Shown here: positions 27,026 to 35,676 of the stretch, piece by piece | Layout: every line of letters begins with the position of its first letter | How positions within the stretch are numbered: position 1 is the stretch's first letter | From: an uncultured Cellvibrio sp. | Lineage (GTDB): Bacteria; Pseudomonadota; Gammaproteobacteria; Pseudomonadales; Cellvibrionaceae | DNA: 60,538 bases | Reading direction: 5' to 3' | Assembly (NCBI GenBank): GCA_946481095.1 | Contig: CAMLML010000021.1 | Span: 1-60,538, forward strand | The notes under the pieces: model-generated | What the model saw: the letters and a program-made list of their open reading frames with translations, nothing else | The model's database searches: none | What the model was told of the DNA's origin: nothing | Program-made: the position numbers and the translations under genes

Positions 27026-28948
27026 ATGAAAACATCAACAACTTTTTATCAACAATTCTTATTGGGTATTTCCATTGCCGCATTGAGTTCCGGTGCCTGG
27101 GCAGCTTGCAGTTATACAGTGACCAACAATTGGGGGAGTGGATTCACGGGCGAAATCAAAGTCACCAACAATACCAGTCAATCAGTGAGTGGTTGGTCAG
27201 TTTCCTGGCAGGAGTCAAATGCATCAATCACCAACGCCTGGAATGCAACCTTAAGTGGATCAAATCCCTACACAGCGGCGTCGGTGGGATGGAATGGTTC
27301 TCTCGCTCCCGGCGCATCAGCGACTTTTGGTTTTCAGGCTAATGGTACTGCCGGTGCACCGACAGTCAGTGGTAGTTTGTGCAGCGGGACTTCAGTTTCG
27401 AGTTCAAGCCGATTGGTTTCCAGTTCAAGCCGATCCAGTTCAATTAGCTCCAGTTCCAGATCGAGTTCTATTTCCATTTCAAGCAGGTCCAGTTCGATCA
27501 GTTCCAGCTCCCGATCAAGCTCTCTCTCCAGTTCCAGTCGTTCATCATCCAGTTCGATTAGCAGTTCAAGAAGTTCTTCCTCGTTTTCTTCTGCTTCCTC
27601 CTCAATTGCCAATGAAAGCAACTGGGTCTTTGAAGAAAATGCCGTGGGATTTTGTAGTACCGGGGTGATAGATACCAAACATACTGGTTACACAGGAACC
27701 GGGTTTTATGACAGCGAAAATGCGATAGGTGCAACGCTTGCCTGGAGTGTGAGTGCAGCCAGTGCAAAAACCTATTCTGCACAAATCCGTTTTGGTAATG
27801 GCAGTACTGCTGCGCGACGTGCAACTCTGGTGGTCAATGACGTACAGGTGAAATCCCTGGATTTCCCCGCAAACGGTAGTTGGACTCAATGGCAGACAGT
27901 GAATGTCGAGTTACCACTGAAAGCGGGAACCAACAGCGTCAAACTGGTGGCAGAAACAGCCAATGGCTTGGCAAATATTGACAGTATCAGTGTGACGGGT
28001 AATAGCATAACGCCCGCAAGTTGCCCGCAAGTGAGTACTGATTGTCCGCTGACTCAGGAGGGTTTTTCGACAGTAAATGCGGATGGACAAAATGGTACAA
28101 CCGGTGGGCAAGGTGGCCAAACGGTGACTGTGACCAATCAAAGTGATTTGAATCGTTACGCAACGGCTACCGAGCCTTACATTATTCGTGTTCAGGGCGC
28201 GATAAAGTTATCTCCCAAGGGAACCGAAATCCGTGTGAAATCTGATAAAACCATTATCGGTGTTGGTACCACCGGTGAAATTGTGGAAGGCGGTTTTATG
28301 CTGGAGGAGGGCGTGCATAACGTCATCATCCGAAACCTCACAATTCGTGATGGTTTTGTTGAGGGCGATTGGGAAGGTAAGACCCAGGATTATGACGGCA
28401 TTCAAATGGATACTGCCCATCACATCTGGATTGACCATAATCATCTCACGCGAATGGGTGACGGTTTGATTGATAGCCGTAAAGACACCAGTTACCTCAC
28501 TGTGTCATGGAATATTATGAGCGATCACAATAAAGCATTTGGTATTGGCTGGACTGAAAATGTCACTTCACAAATGACTATTCACCACAACTGGATGCGT
28601 GATCTGGGTACAAGAAACCCAAGTACTGATAACGTATTACGAGCGCATCTTTTCAACAACTGGCTGCAAAATATTACAACTTATGGTAATTATTCCCGTC
28701 AGGGCACCAATATGGTGTTGGAAAATAGTGTGTTCGATAATGTTAATAACCCACATTATTACGATACTGGTAGCCTGGTTGCTATAGGCAATATTTACCG
28801 TAATACCACAGGTCAACGGGAATCATCAGGAAGCAGTTACTCCTTTTTCAACCCTAAAAACTTTTACAACTACACACTTAACCCTGCCAGTGAAGTGGAA
28901 GCACTTTTGAAAAAATGTGCTGGTCCACGTGCTGAATTGGGTCAATAA
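27026..28948 (+). CDS. secreted pectate lyase, CBM2-CBM35-PL1
   Basis: 640 residues: signal peptide at about 1-28 (ending AWA), CBM2 at about 29-121, a long Ser/Arg linker at about 125-195, CBM35 at about 199-329, and a PL1 catalytic domain from about 335. The PL1 signature is DYDGIQMDTAHHIWIDHNHL, with WIDH at 468-471, followed by VSWNIMSDHNKAFGIG. It cleaves polygalacturonate by Ca2+-dependent beta-elimination. CBM2 and CBM35 are almost identical to those of the preceding methylesterase, showing module duplication. It is 72 bases after that gene and 28 bases before the PL10 gene. Confidence 0.93.
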   Translation: MKTSTTFYQQFLLGISIAALSSGAWAACSYTVTNNWGSGFTGEIKVTNNTSQSVSGWSVSWQESNASITNAWNATLSGSNPYTAASVGWNGSLAPGASATFGFQANGTAGAPTVSGSLCSGTSVSSSSRLVSSSSRSSSISSSSRSSSISISSRSSSISSSSRSSSLSSSSRSSSSSISSSRSSSSFSSASSSIANESNWVFEENAVGFCSTGVIDTKHTGYTGTGFYDSENAIGATLAWSVSAASAKTYSAQIRFGNGSTAARRATLVVNDVQVKSLDFPANGSWTQWQTVNVELPLKAGTNSVKLVAETANGLANIDSISVTGNSITPASCPQVSTDCPLTQEGFSTVNADGQNGTTGGQGGQTVTVTNQSDLNRYATATEPYIIRVQGAIKLSPKGTEIRVKSDKTIIGVGTTGEIVEGGFMLEEGVHNVIIRNLTIRDGFVEGDWEGKTQDYDGIQMDTAHHIWIDHNHLTRMGDGLIDSRKDTSYLTVSWNIMSDHNKAFGIGWTENVTSQMTIHHNWMRDLGTRNPSTDNVLRAHLFNNWLQNITTYGNYSRQGTNMVLENSVFDNVNNPHYYDTGSLVAIGNIYRNTTGQRESSGSSYSFFNPKNFYNYTLNPASEVEALLKKCAGPRAELGQ

Positions 28949-28976
28949 CAACACGACAATTATTACTGGAGTCAAA

Positions 28977-30995
28977 ATGAAAAAACCAATAATTCTCAGT
29001 ACGCCAATCAAGGCGTTTATAGGTATAACAGCACTGGCGATGGCGTCTTCATCCTGGGCCGCTTGTACTTACACTGTGACCAATAACTGGGGTTCGGGCT
29101 TTACCGGCGAAATCAAAGTCACTAACAATACCAGCCAGACAGTGAATGGCTGGTCGGTCTCCTGGCAAGAATCAGGTTCTACAGTGACCAACGCCTGGAA
29201 TGCAACCTTGAGTGGATCAAACCCCTATACCGCTACGGCCTTGGGATGGAATAGCACGCTTGCCCCAAATGCTTCAGCCAGTTTTGGTTTTCAGGCAAAC
29301 GGAACAGCAGGTGCGCCTACAGTGAATGGTACTTTGTGTGGTACGACTACAACATCATCAGTATCCAGCAGCAGATCAAGCGTCAGTAGTTCAATCAGCC
29401 GATCATCAAGTTCTGTCAGCAGTTCAAGATCGAGCAGTAATTCAGTTGTTAGTAGCTCAAGATCCAGCAGCATTAGCTCCTCAAGATCAAGCAGCTCAAG
29501 TGCTCCCTCAACTTATTCCTTAACTATTCAGGAAGCGCAATCAGGTTTCTGCCGTGTAGATGGCATAGTGACTGAATCGACCAATGCAGGTTTCACAGGT
29601 AATGGTTACACCAACACCAACAATGCTCAGGGTACCGCGATTGTTTGGGCGATTGAGTCACCGAATAGCAGTCGTTACACATTGACCTTCCGTTTTGCCA
29701 ATGGTGGAACGGCCAACCGCAATGGTTCTTTGTTGATAAATGGTGGCAGCAACGGCAATTACACCTTGAGTTTGCCTGCGACAGGTGCCTGGACCACATG
29801 GCAAACCGCCAGTGTTGAAGTGGATCTGGTTCAAGGCAATAACAGTCTGCAACTGACTTCTCTTACAGCCGATGGTCTTGCCAATATCGACTCGTTAAAA
29901 ATTGATGGTGCACAAGCGAAAGCCGGTGTTTGTAATGTGACTTCTTCATCGTCTTCATCTTCAAGATCAAGTTCAATTTCAAGTTCTTCAAGATCAAGTT
30001 CGTCCAGTTCAGCATCCAGCGTTAGCGCCCCGATGCTGACATTGGATGGCAACCCGGCTGCCAGCTGGTTAACCAAATCAAGAACCAAGTGGTCTACAAG
30101 TCTGGCGGACATAGTGCTTTCTTATCAGCAATCAAATGGTGGATGGCCTAAAAATCTGGATTACGCGACAGTAGGTGCGGGAAGTGGTGGTAGTGAAGCA
30201 GGTACCATCGACAATGGTGCAACCATTACTGAATTGGTTTACCTCGCCGAAATTTACAAGAATGGTGGCAATACCAAATACCGTGATTCGGTACGTAAAG
30301 CAGTGAATTTCATTGTGAGTTCACAATACAGCACAGGTGCATTGCCTCAGTTTTATCCGCTTAAAGGTGGTTATGCAGATCATGCAACCTTTAACGATAA
30401 CGGCATGGCTTACGCGTTAACTGTGTTGGATTATGCTGCGAATAAACGCGCACCGTTTGATACAGATGTCTTCTCTGATTCCGATCGTGCTAGATTCAAA
30501 ACTGCTGTTACCAAAGGTGTTGATTACATCCTCAAAGCGCAATGGAAACAAAATGGCAAATTGACTGTATGGTGCGCACAACACGGCGCAACAGATTACC
30601 TGCCAAAAGCGGCACGCGCCTATGAATTGGAATCACTCAGTGGCAGCGAATCTGTCGGTGTTCTCGCCTTCCTGATGACCCAACCACAAACCGCACAAAT
30701 CCAGGCTGCTGTTAAAGCCGGTGTCGCCTGGTTCAATAGTCCAAACACTTATCTTGCCGATTACACTTATGATTCATCACAAGCTGAAACCAATCCAATT
30801 GTGTACAAAGCTGGAAGCAAAATGTGGTATCGCTTTTACGATTTAAATACCAACCGAGGTTTCTTCAGCGACCGCGACGGCAGCAAGTTCTACGACATCA
30901 CCCAAATGTCTCTGGAACGTCGCACTGGATATAGTTGGGGTGGTTCTTACGGAACTTCAATTATTTCTTTCGCGCAAAAAGTTGGATATCTGTAA
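28977..30995 (+). CDS. pel10A: secreted pectate lyase, CBM2-CBM35-PL10 (Pel10A-like)
   Basis: 672 residues from the ATG at 28977; an upstream in-frame ATG lies inside the previous gene. The order is signal peptide (ending SSWA), CBM2, Ser linker, a more divergent CBM35, a second short Ser linker at about 320-345, and a PL10 domain. PL10 features are QQSNGGWPKNLDYA, TIDNGATITELVYLAEIYK, GALPQFYPLKGGYADHATFNDN and WCAQHGATDYLPKAARAYELESLSG. The domain order matches Cellvibrio japonicus Pel10A, which cleaves polygalacturonate. It ends the operon before a strong terminator. Confidence 0.94.
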   Translation: MKKPIILSTPIKAFIGITALAMASSSWAACTYTVTNNWGSGFTGEIKVTNNTSQTVNGWSVSWQESGSTVTNAWNATLSGSNPYTATALGWNSTLAPNASASFGFQANGTAGAPTVNGTLCGTTTTSSVSSSRSSVSSSISRSSSSVSSSRSSSNSVVSSSRSSSISSSRSSSSSAPSTYSLTIQEAQSGFCRVDGIVTESTNAGFTGNGYTNTNNAQGTAIVWAIESPNSSRYTLTFRFANGGTANRNGSLLINGGSNGNYTLSLPATGAWTTWQTASVEVDLVQGNNSLQLTSLTADGLANIDSLKIDGAQAKAGVCNVTSSSSSSSRSSSISSSSRSSSSSSASSVSAPMLTLDGNPAASWLTKSRTKWSTSLADIVLSYQQSNGGWPKNLDYATVGAGSGGSEAGTIDNGATITELVYLAEIYKNGGNTKYRDSVRKAVNFIVSSQYSTGALPQFYPLKGGYADHATFNDNGMAYALTVLDYAANKRAPFDTDVFSDSDRARFKTAVTKGVDYILKAQWKQNGKLTVWCAQHGATDYLPKAARAYELESLSGSESVGVLAFLMTQPQTAQIQAAVKAGVAWFNSPNTYLADYTYDSSQAETNPIVYKAGSKMWYRFYDLNTNRGFFSDRDGSKFYDITQMSLERRTGYSWGGSYGTSIISFAQKVGYL

Positions 30996-31020
30996 TTCGC
31001 GTTTGAGTTAAAAAACTGAA

Positions 31021-31058
31021 AACAAAAAGCTCCGCTAGTCGGGGCTTTTTGTTTTTTG
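31021..31058 (+). terminator. intrinsic terminator ending the pectinase operon
   Basis: AACAAAAAGCTCCG at 31021-31034 pairs over a 5-base loop with CGGGGCTTTTTGTT at 31040-31053 (one G-U), followed by further T. It lies about 25 bases after the PL10 stop. Confidence 0.9.
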
Positions 31059-31102
31059 CTAATCAGAACGCAGTCACATCCCTCACAGTCCCCACTTGTT
31101 CT

Positions 31103-31187
31103 GTCATTCCTGCGAATGCAGGAATCCAGCACTTTGAGTTTTAAACAATAAATTAAAAATCTGGATACCTGCCTTCGCAGGTATGAC
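31103..31187. repeat. palindromic BIME/REP-like element, copy 1
   Basis: An 85-bp element. The left unit GTCATTCCTGCGAATGCAGG and the right unit ending CCTTCGCAGGTATGAC are near-perfect reverse complements separated by an AT-rich centre, and each unit is itself a small palindrome. A second copy in the same orientation lies at 36899-36980. No coding capacity. Confidence 0.85.
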
Positions 31188-31236
31188 TATATATTTTCGA
31201 TGATTGAGTACTGGCTCTGAGTGCCGCGTTATTGTC

Positions 31237-31413
31237 ATGGCTTTTACCAATGCAATTGGTTTTATCGGCTCCAATTTAATTGCAGTCACACAGAAAACGC
31301 CTATATTAGCTTTGAGTGTCGGAGTGCTAATACTGGTAGGTTTCGTTTTAGGTGTTTTCTTTGGAATTTGGGGGTTAGTTCTATTTAAAAAAATAAACTT
31401 AAATCGGTTTTAA
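31237..31413 (+). CDS. possible small membrane protein
   Basis: 58 residues from an ATG at 31237, dominated by one strong hydrophobic helix (LALSVGVLILVGFVLGVFFGIWGLVLF). No convincing ribosome site and no recognised family. It sits between the BIME-like repeat and the next gene in an AT-rich accessory stretch. It may be a real small membrane protein or a gene remnant. The 130 bases after it hold nothing I recognise. Confidence 0.3.
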   Translation: MAFTNAIGFIGSNLIAVTQKTPILALSVGVLILVGFVLGVFFGIWGLVLFKKINLNRF

Positions 31414-31546
31414 TTCAATCAATCATTGGTACGATAATAAGCACATTGCTATTAATTATTCTGTTGGTAAGTTCAATTACTAGTTTTATACACTATTCGA
31501 ATCAAAGCTAACAATTCAATCTATCGGACTCGCAAGTTGCATCGTG

Positions 31547-32038
31547 ATGAATGAAATTGAGGCAAGAATTTTAGTTCTGCCTACCATTGAGGGTTGCACC
31601 ATCACCAAGGTTGAAGATTTTGGTGATCTTTATTGTGTGTATTTTGTCAATACCGAATATTTTCAATCCGGAAATATCGAAGATTTGAAAATTGGCTATG
31701 GTCCATCCTTTGTAGAAAAATTAACAAAGAAAATATTTTCTACCGGCTCTGGTCAAACAGCGGAGTTTAGCGTTAGAGCTTACAAAGAAACCGGTAGTGT
31801 TTATGCAAGGCCGACTAATTCTCTCATGTTGATCGGCGTTGAAAGCAATGCAAAAAATAGCGCAGTTCTCGCAATTAAAAATGCTTTATTTGTAAATCTC
31901 ATGAAAGCCAAGTCAATTTATGAAACTTTAGAAGCAGGAAATAGTATTGAATATAGTTTTGAGTCAGAACATAGTACTGAAAAATCAATAAAAACATTAA
32001 AAGCAGCTGGCGTTACTGCTAAGGTCATATGGAAATGA
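31547..32038 (+). CDS. hypothetical protein with bL12 C-terminal-domain-like tail
   Basis: 163 residues, soluble, no signal peptide. The last ~60 residues, from NAKNSAVLAIKNAL through LMKAKSIYETLE to KSIKTLKAAGVTAKV, follow the pattern of the ribosomal protein bL12 C-terminal domain: K-x-x-V-I-x-x-I-K, then L-x-x-A-K, then a final L-x-x-A-G-x-x-x-x-V. Proteins with such a stand-alone domain occur in accessory and immunity-like loci. The N-terminal ~95 residues are not recognised. A GTG one codon upstream is an alternative start. Confidence 0.55.
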   Translation: MNEIEARILVLPTIEGCTITKVEDFGDLYCVYFVNTEYFQSGNIEDLKIGYGPSFVEKLTKKIFSTGSGQTAEFSVRAYKETGSVYARPTNSLMLIGVESNAKNSAVLAIKNALFVNLMKAKSIYETLEAGNSIEYSFESEHSTEKSIKTLKAAGVTAKVIWK

Positions 32039-32168
32039 ATGCAACAAAGTTATCAAGCGAATGGTTTTTATTGTGCTTAATCTTTCGCGATTCTCATTAT
32101 GTGTAACGCAAAATCGTAAAAAACTGCCACTTACTTCGTTAAGTAGAAACAGAATCGAGATTATTTTA

Positions 32169-32972
32169 ATGAAAAAGATAATTATGTTTTTCCTGTTATT
32201 GTTATCGCCTCTTTTATTTTCTATGGATGCTTCTTTATTCGATGAAAATATTGGCGATTTGAATTCTGGTAACTTTGAAAAAGTAAGTAGCTTCCTTAAT
32301 GAAAATGAAAAAGAATATGAAGCTGATCCAGAGTATTATGTAATATTTCTGAATTATTCGTTTCTACGCTCGAGAAATACATCTGTTGTTGCTGCCCAAG
32401 GCGATCCGGAAAAAGATGATTTTGCGCTTCTCAGTAAAGAAACAAATGAAGTGGTTGGCTTTTTGGGAGAGCGTACAAATTTCGATAATGATCTCCTTCT
32501 TCCTGCAATACAGAAAACGCAAGCCGCTCTTAAGAAATTCCCCAATCGGCTTGATATCCATTTGGGTATAACACACATAAGTAAAGAGGCAGAGTTGTGG
32601 GACATTGTTGGCGAGCAATCCGTTGAAATTCTAGAAATTTCACGGAAAAACAATAATAAATGGTTGTGGGGTAGCGTTAATGGAATGTCTGGAGACCCCA
32701 GGGAATTTATGCTGCAGAATATAGCATCGAATTGTTCTGCACTTTTTAGTGCGGAGAATGAACTCGCGGATAAGGCGTTAGAAACTGTTTCTCAAAGCCT
32801 TATCGAAAATTACCCAAAAGAGGTTTATGGGTATGCAAATCTGGGTGGTTTGTATGCAGCAAAAATGGAATATAAAAAGTCGTATGAATACTATTCGCAG
32901 GCGCTAAAGGTTGCACCTGAAGATGAAATAGTTTTGCAAAATATGAAGCATCTAAAGTCACTTGAAAAATAA
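32169..32972 (+). CDS. secreted TPR-repeat protein
   Basis: 267 residues with an N-terminal signal peptide (MKKIIMFFLLLLSPLLFS). The C-terminal ~90 residues contain TPR-like helices: EVYGYANLGGLYAAKMEYKKS then YEYYSQALKVAPEDEIVL. TPRs mediate protein contacts. The function of this protein is unknown. Longer in-frame starts exist upstream, but only this one gives a signal peptide. Composition is AT-rich like its neighbours. Confidence 0.65.
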   Translation: MKKIIMFFLLLLSPLLFSMDASLFDENIGDLNSGNFEKVSSFLNENEKEYEADPEYYVIFLNYSFLRSRNTSVVAAQGDPEKDDFALLSKETNEVVGFLGERTNFDNDLLLPAIQKTQAALKKFPNRLDIHLGITHISKEAELWDIVGEQSVEILEISRKNNNKWLWGSVNGMSGDPREFMLQNIASNCSALFSAENELADKALETVSQSLIENYPKEVYGYANLGGLYAAKMEYKKSYEYYSQALKVAPEDEIVLQNMKHLKSLEK

Positions 32973-33069
32973 AGTGTTAAGAAGCGACTATGCTTGCTAG
33001 CACGTACAAAGTCTATCGTGTGTGCTACTCAAAATATTGTAGTTGAAAATAACGTGAAAGGAAAAAATA

Positions 33070-33474
33070 ATGAGCGAAAATCCATATAATCCACCAACAA
33101 CACAGCCCAACAATGAGGCCTCCAGGAAAGGATTGATAGAATCTTTTCTGCTTAGTTTTTTGAGGCATTGGAATGGTGAGGCAAAATTAGTAACTGCATT
33201 TTGGGGACATTTTATTTTAGGTAACTTCTTATTCAGCTTAGTCCTGGTTTTAGTAAGTGTAGTTTCATCGGAGTCGAACATCGCAGCCATTTTGCAGGTT
33301 GTTTTATCTATACTGAATTTTATTTATTACATTTGCACTGTGCGCTTTATCTGGTCTTGTGCTGGAAATTCGAATTATTCAGGTTTTTTCTACATTGTAA
33401 GAGGATTAGTTGTTCTTCTGTGCGTTTTTGCCATTTTCGTAATAACTGGCTATGAAGCAATTACCGATGCATAA
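33070..33474 (+). CDS. small polytopic membrane protein of unknown function
   Basis: 134 residues. It has a Pro/Asn-rich N-terminus (SENPYNPPTTQP) and three predicted membrane helices at about 43-65, 70-90 and 105-127. AAGGA lies before the ATG. The N-terminal motif and layout resemble small uncharacterised membrane proteins beginning NPYxPP, but I cannot name a family. Confidence 0.6.
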   Translation: MSENPYNPPTTQPNNEASRKGLIESFLLSFLRHWNGEAKLVTAFWGHFILGNFLFSLVLVLVSVVSSESNIAAILQVVLSILNFIYYICTVRFIWSCAGNSNYSGFFYIVRGLVVLLCVFAIFVITGYEAITDA

Positions 33475-33570
33475 TAAACATGTTCTCTGGAACGGGCGCA
33501 TAAGTTCTACCAAAATAATGGTATGTCATTTGAGGCGAAGCATTTTTCAATTAATATATAAGTATTGAAC

Positions 33571-33972
33571 ATGGAAACTAACGTAAAGAAAAAATATGAT
33601 GCGTACCCGGACAGTGTGCAAAAATATTTTTTAAATATTCGAGCAGCAATTTTTGAGGTGGCTAAGGCGGAAGGATTGGATATTGAAGAAACTTTAAAAT
33701 GGGGAGAGCCTAGCTATCTGGCAAAAGGCGGAAGTACAATTCGGGTAGATTGGAAACCAAAATTTCCTAATCAGTTGTCGGTCTATTTCAATTGTAAAAC
33801 CTCACTGGTGGAAACTTTTAAAGAGGTCTTCGGGAATGTTTTTCGGTATGAAGGGAATCGAGAGGTAATATTTGCTCTTTCTGAAACGCTGCCACTAACG
33901 GAGTTTAAAGCGTGTGTTTCCTTGTCTCTCAGGTACCATAAAATAAAAAATTTACCATTACTTGGCATGTGA
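33571..33972 (+). CDS. DUF1801 domain protein
   Basis: 133 residues from the ATG at 33571; an in-frame TTG lies two codons upstream. The pattern RAAIFEVAKAEGLDIEETLKWGEPSYLAKGGSTIRVDWK, then VYFNCKTSLVETFKEVFG and a C-terminal LSLRYHKIKNLP, matches DUF1801 (YdhG-like) proteins. These are small single-domain proteins of unknown function, common in accessory regions. A terminator follows. Confidence 0.8.
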   Translation: METNVKKKYDAYPDSVQKYFLNIRAAIFEVAKAEGLDIEETLKWGEPSYLAKGGSTIRVDWKPKFPNQLSVYFNCKTSLVETFKEVFGNVFRYEGNREVIFALSETLPLTEFKACVSLSLRYHKIKNLPLLGM

Positions 33973-34006
33973 TTTTTTAAATTAAATTAAAAATTAAATA
34001 TCCCGA

Positions 34007-34044
34007 AAAAGAAAAAGCCACGCAATAACGTGGCTTTTTCTTTT
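34007..34044. terminator. bidirectional terminator
   Basis: A perfect 16-bp stem (AAAAGAAAAAGCCACG at 34007-34022 with its complement at 34029-34044) around a 6-base loop, with A on the left and T on the right. It separates the convergent DUF1801 and autotransporter genes. Confidence 0.92.
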
Positions 34045-34056
34045 CCGTGATTAAAA

Positions 34057-35589
34057 TCAAAATTCCCAGTTAATACCACCTGCAATTTGGTATGCACTGG
34101 CATTGTCGTAATCACTGACTACACGACCTGAGATAAAAGTAGAAACACCGTTTTTCAGTATGAATGCAGTGTTCAGGCTCCACTCGTAAAATCTGCTGTC
34201 AGGTGAATCTGTACTTAACTTGAAATTGCCCAAACTTCCGGCGTCGATCAGTTGGAAATTCACTGCATCGCTATCCAAATCATTTTGGTTAATTGCACTG
34301 AATCGGATTCCCGGAATTACAACACCCCAGGATGTGGTTGCAGTGTAGGAAGTATCAAAACCCAGGCTGCTGTTGAGTAGTGCGTATTTTTGTTTACCTG
34401 CTGACATATTCCAGACGGAATCACCGGTTTCGGAAAAAGCATCGACATTGGTTTGCAGATAATCAAGACGGGCAAAGGGTTTCAACGTCCAGGCGCCGGG
34501 TTGCCATGCCCATTCCAGTTGGGTGCTTAAACTTAACTGATCGCTACCGTAATCACTGTTCGCTACTGCTGGTGCAGGGAAATCAAATACACGCTTCGCT
34601 TGTGTATCTGCAGTGGAGTAACCCGCTTGCAGATCCCAATGTATCGGGCCGCTGTAGTAGGACAAGAAACTGGTCAAGCTGTAAATATCCGAATCCATAT
34701 TGCCGCCCTTGGAGGCAAAATCGACTTCGTATGATGACCAGTCGAAGGCAACACCCAAACTGAGTTTTCTATCGACGCGATAACCCAATCCAAATAACGC
34801 ACCAACAGATTTGGATTCATATCCCGCTTCTTTGCTGGTTTGGTCATGTTCAAAGTGCTCGGTTTGTATAGAGGTCAACAGTGTCCAGAGAGAACTAAAT
34901 CCATCACCGGCAGCACCACCGGTACCACCACCGGAAGGTAATGAACGATTATTAATGCTCAGGCTGGCCGGACTGCCGGATTGCATTTGCGAAATACTTT
35001 GATACAGACGTGATGTTCTATTGCGATTATTTTCCGACATCAGGCTGCGTTGGATAAGGGCCTCATCCGGCGCAATGTTCGCGATCAGGCTGTCAAGGTT
35101 ATCGCCTTCGCCTACTTGTGATGAAAACTGACTGCAACTGCTACCCAGTGCATTGGAAACACCTTCACCATTACAGGCGGCATCCAACATAGTGGCTACA
35201 GATCTATTTCTGGAGCCGGTGACAAGCGTATCGAGCGCGATGCCTTCAATCACCTCAATCGTTACTACAGTTTGGTTACCATAGCCGGAATCGTCGGTTA
35301 CAAAATAGGTAAAAGTATCAGTACCGGTGAAGTTTTCGCTGGGTGGTGTGTAAGTCAGGGTGTCATCTTCATTCAGTACCACCGAACCATATCCCGCAGA
35401 AGTCGTATCGTAAGTTTCAATAAACAAATCGCTATTGGCGATGGATGATGTATCGTTCGCCAACACATCAATCGTAATCGAACCTGTGCCTTGAACCATT
35501 GTTCTGGAATCGGGATTACCAGTAGCAATAGCATTTGCATCTTGAATGGCGGCGAGTAACAAAAGAGGCAGAGCGTGTAGTGATTTCAT
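34057..35589 (-). CDS. autotransporter with short Ig-like (cadherin/VCBS-type) passenger
   Basis: 510 residues: signal peptide at about 1-20 (ending DANA), an Ig/cadherin-like repeat at about 30-115 with the IDVLANDTS and FTGTDTFTYFVTDDSG signatures, a linker containing a Gly-rich GGGTGGAAGDG, and a C-terminal beta barrel of ~280 residues ending in GGINWEF. A terminal aromatic residue and alternating beta strands (GLGYRVDRKLSLGVAFDW, GIRFSAINQNDL) fit a type V autotransporter barrel. The passenger is very short for this class. Divergent from the glycosyltransferase gene. Confidence 0.8.
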   Translation of the reverse strand: MKSLHALPLLLLAAIQDANAIATGNPDSRTMVQGTGSITIDVLANDTSSIANSDLFIETYDTTSAGYGSVVLNEDDTLTYTPPSENFTGTDTFTYFVTDDSGYGNQTVVTIEVIEGIALDTLVTGSRNRSVATMLDAACNGEGVSNALGSSCSQFSSQVGEGDNLDSLIANIAPDEALIQRSLMSENNRNRTSRLYQSISQMQSGSPASLSINNRSLPSGGGTGGAAGDGFSSLWTLLTSIQTEHFEHDQTSKEAGYESKSVGALFGLGYRVDRKLSLGVAFDWSSYEVDFASKGGNMDSDIYSLTSFLSYYSGPIHWDLQAGYSTADTQAKRVFDFPAPAVANSDYGSDQLSLSTQLEWAWQPGAWTLKPFARLDYLQTNVDAFSETGDSVWNMSAGKQKYALLNSSLGFDTSYTATTSWGVVIPGIRFSAINQNDLDSDAVNFQLIDAGSLGNFKLSTDSPDSRFYEWSLNTAFILKNGVSTFISGRVVSDYDNASAYQIAGGINWEF

Positions 35590-35676
35590 AATAGTAATGT
35601 CCTTTTTAGGATTGCTGATAAAAGTAAAAAGTAAACATAATGATCAAAATACCCATTTAAAAAAACAGAGGCGTAA

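Noticed and set aside
27334..27678. Antisense open frames rich in Leu/Glu opposite the serine linkers (also at 25393-25665 and 29291-29473)
   Set aside because: They are by-products of the repeated TCN/AGY serine codons on the plus strand and show no ribosome site or independent domain.
25459..30025. Tandem short repeats of TCCAGTTC/AGATCAAG type considered as a microsatellite or CRISPR-like array
   Set aside because: All lie in frame within serine-rich linkers of the three pectinases and have no spacers.
31103..31187. CRISPR or tRNA-like fold
   Set aside because: Only two copies 5.8 kb apart and no regular spacing; the inverted-repeat pattern fits a BIME-like element.
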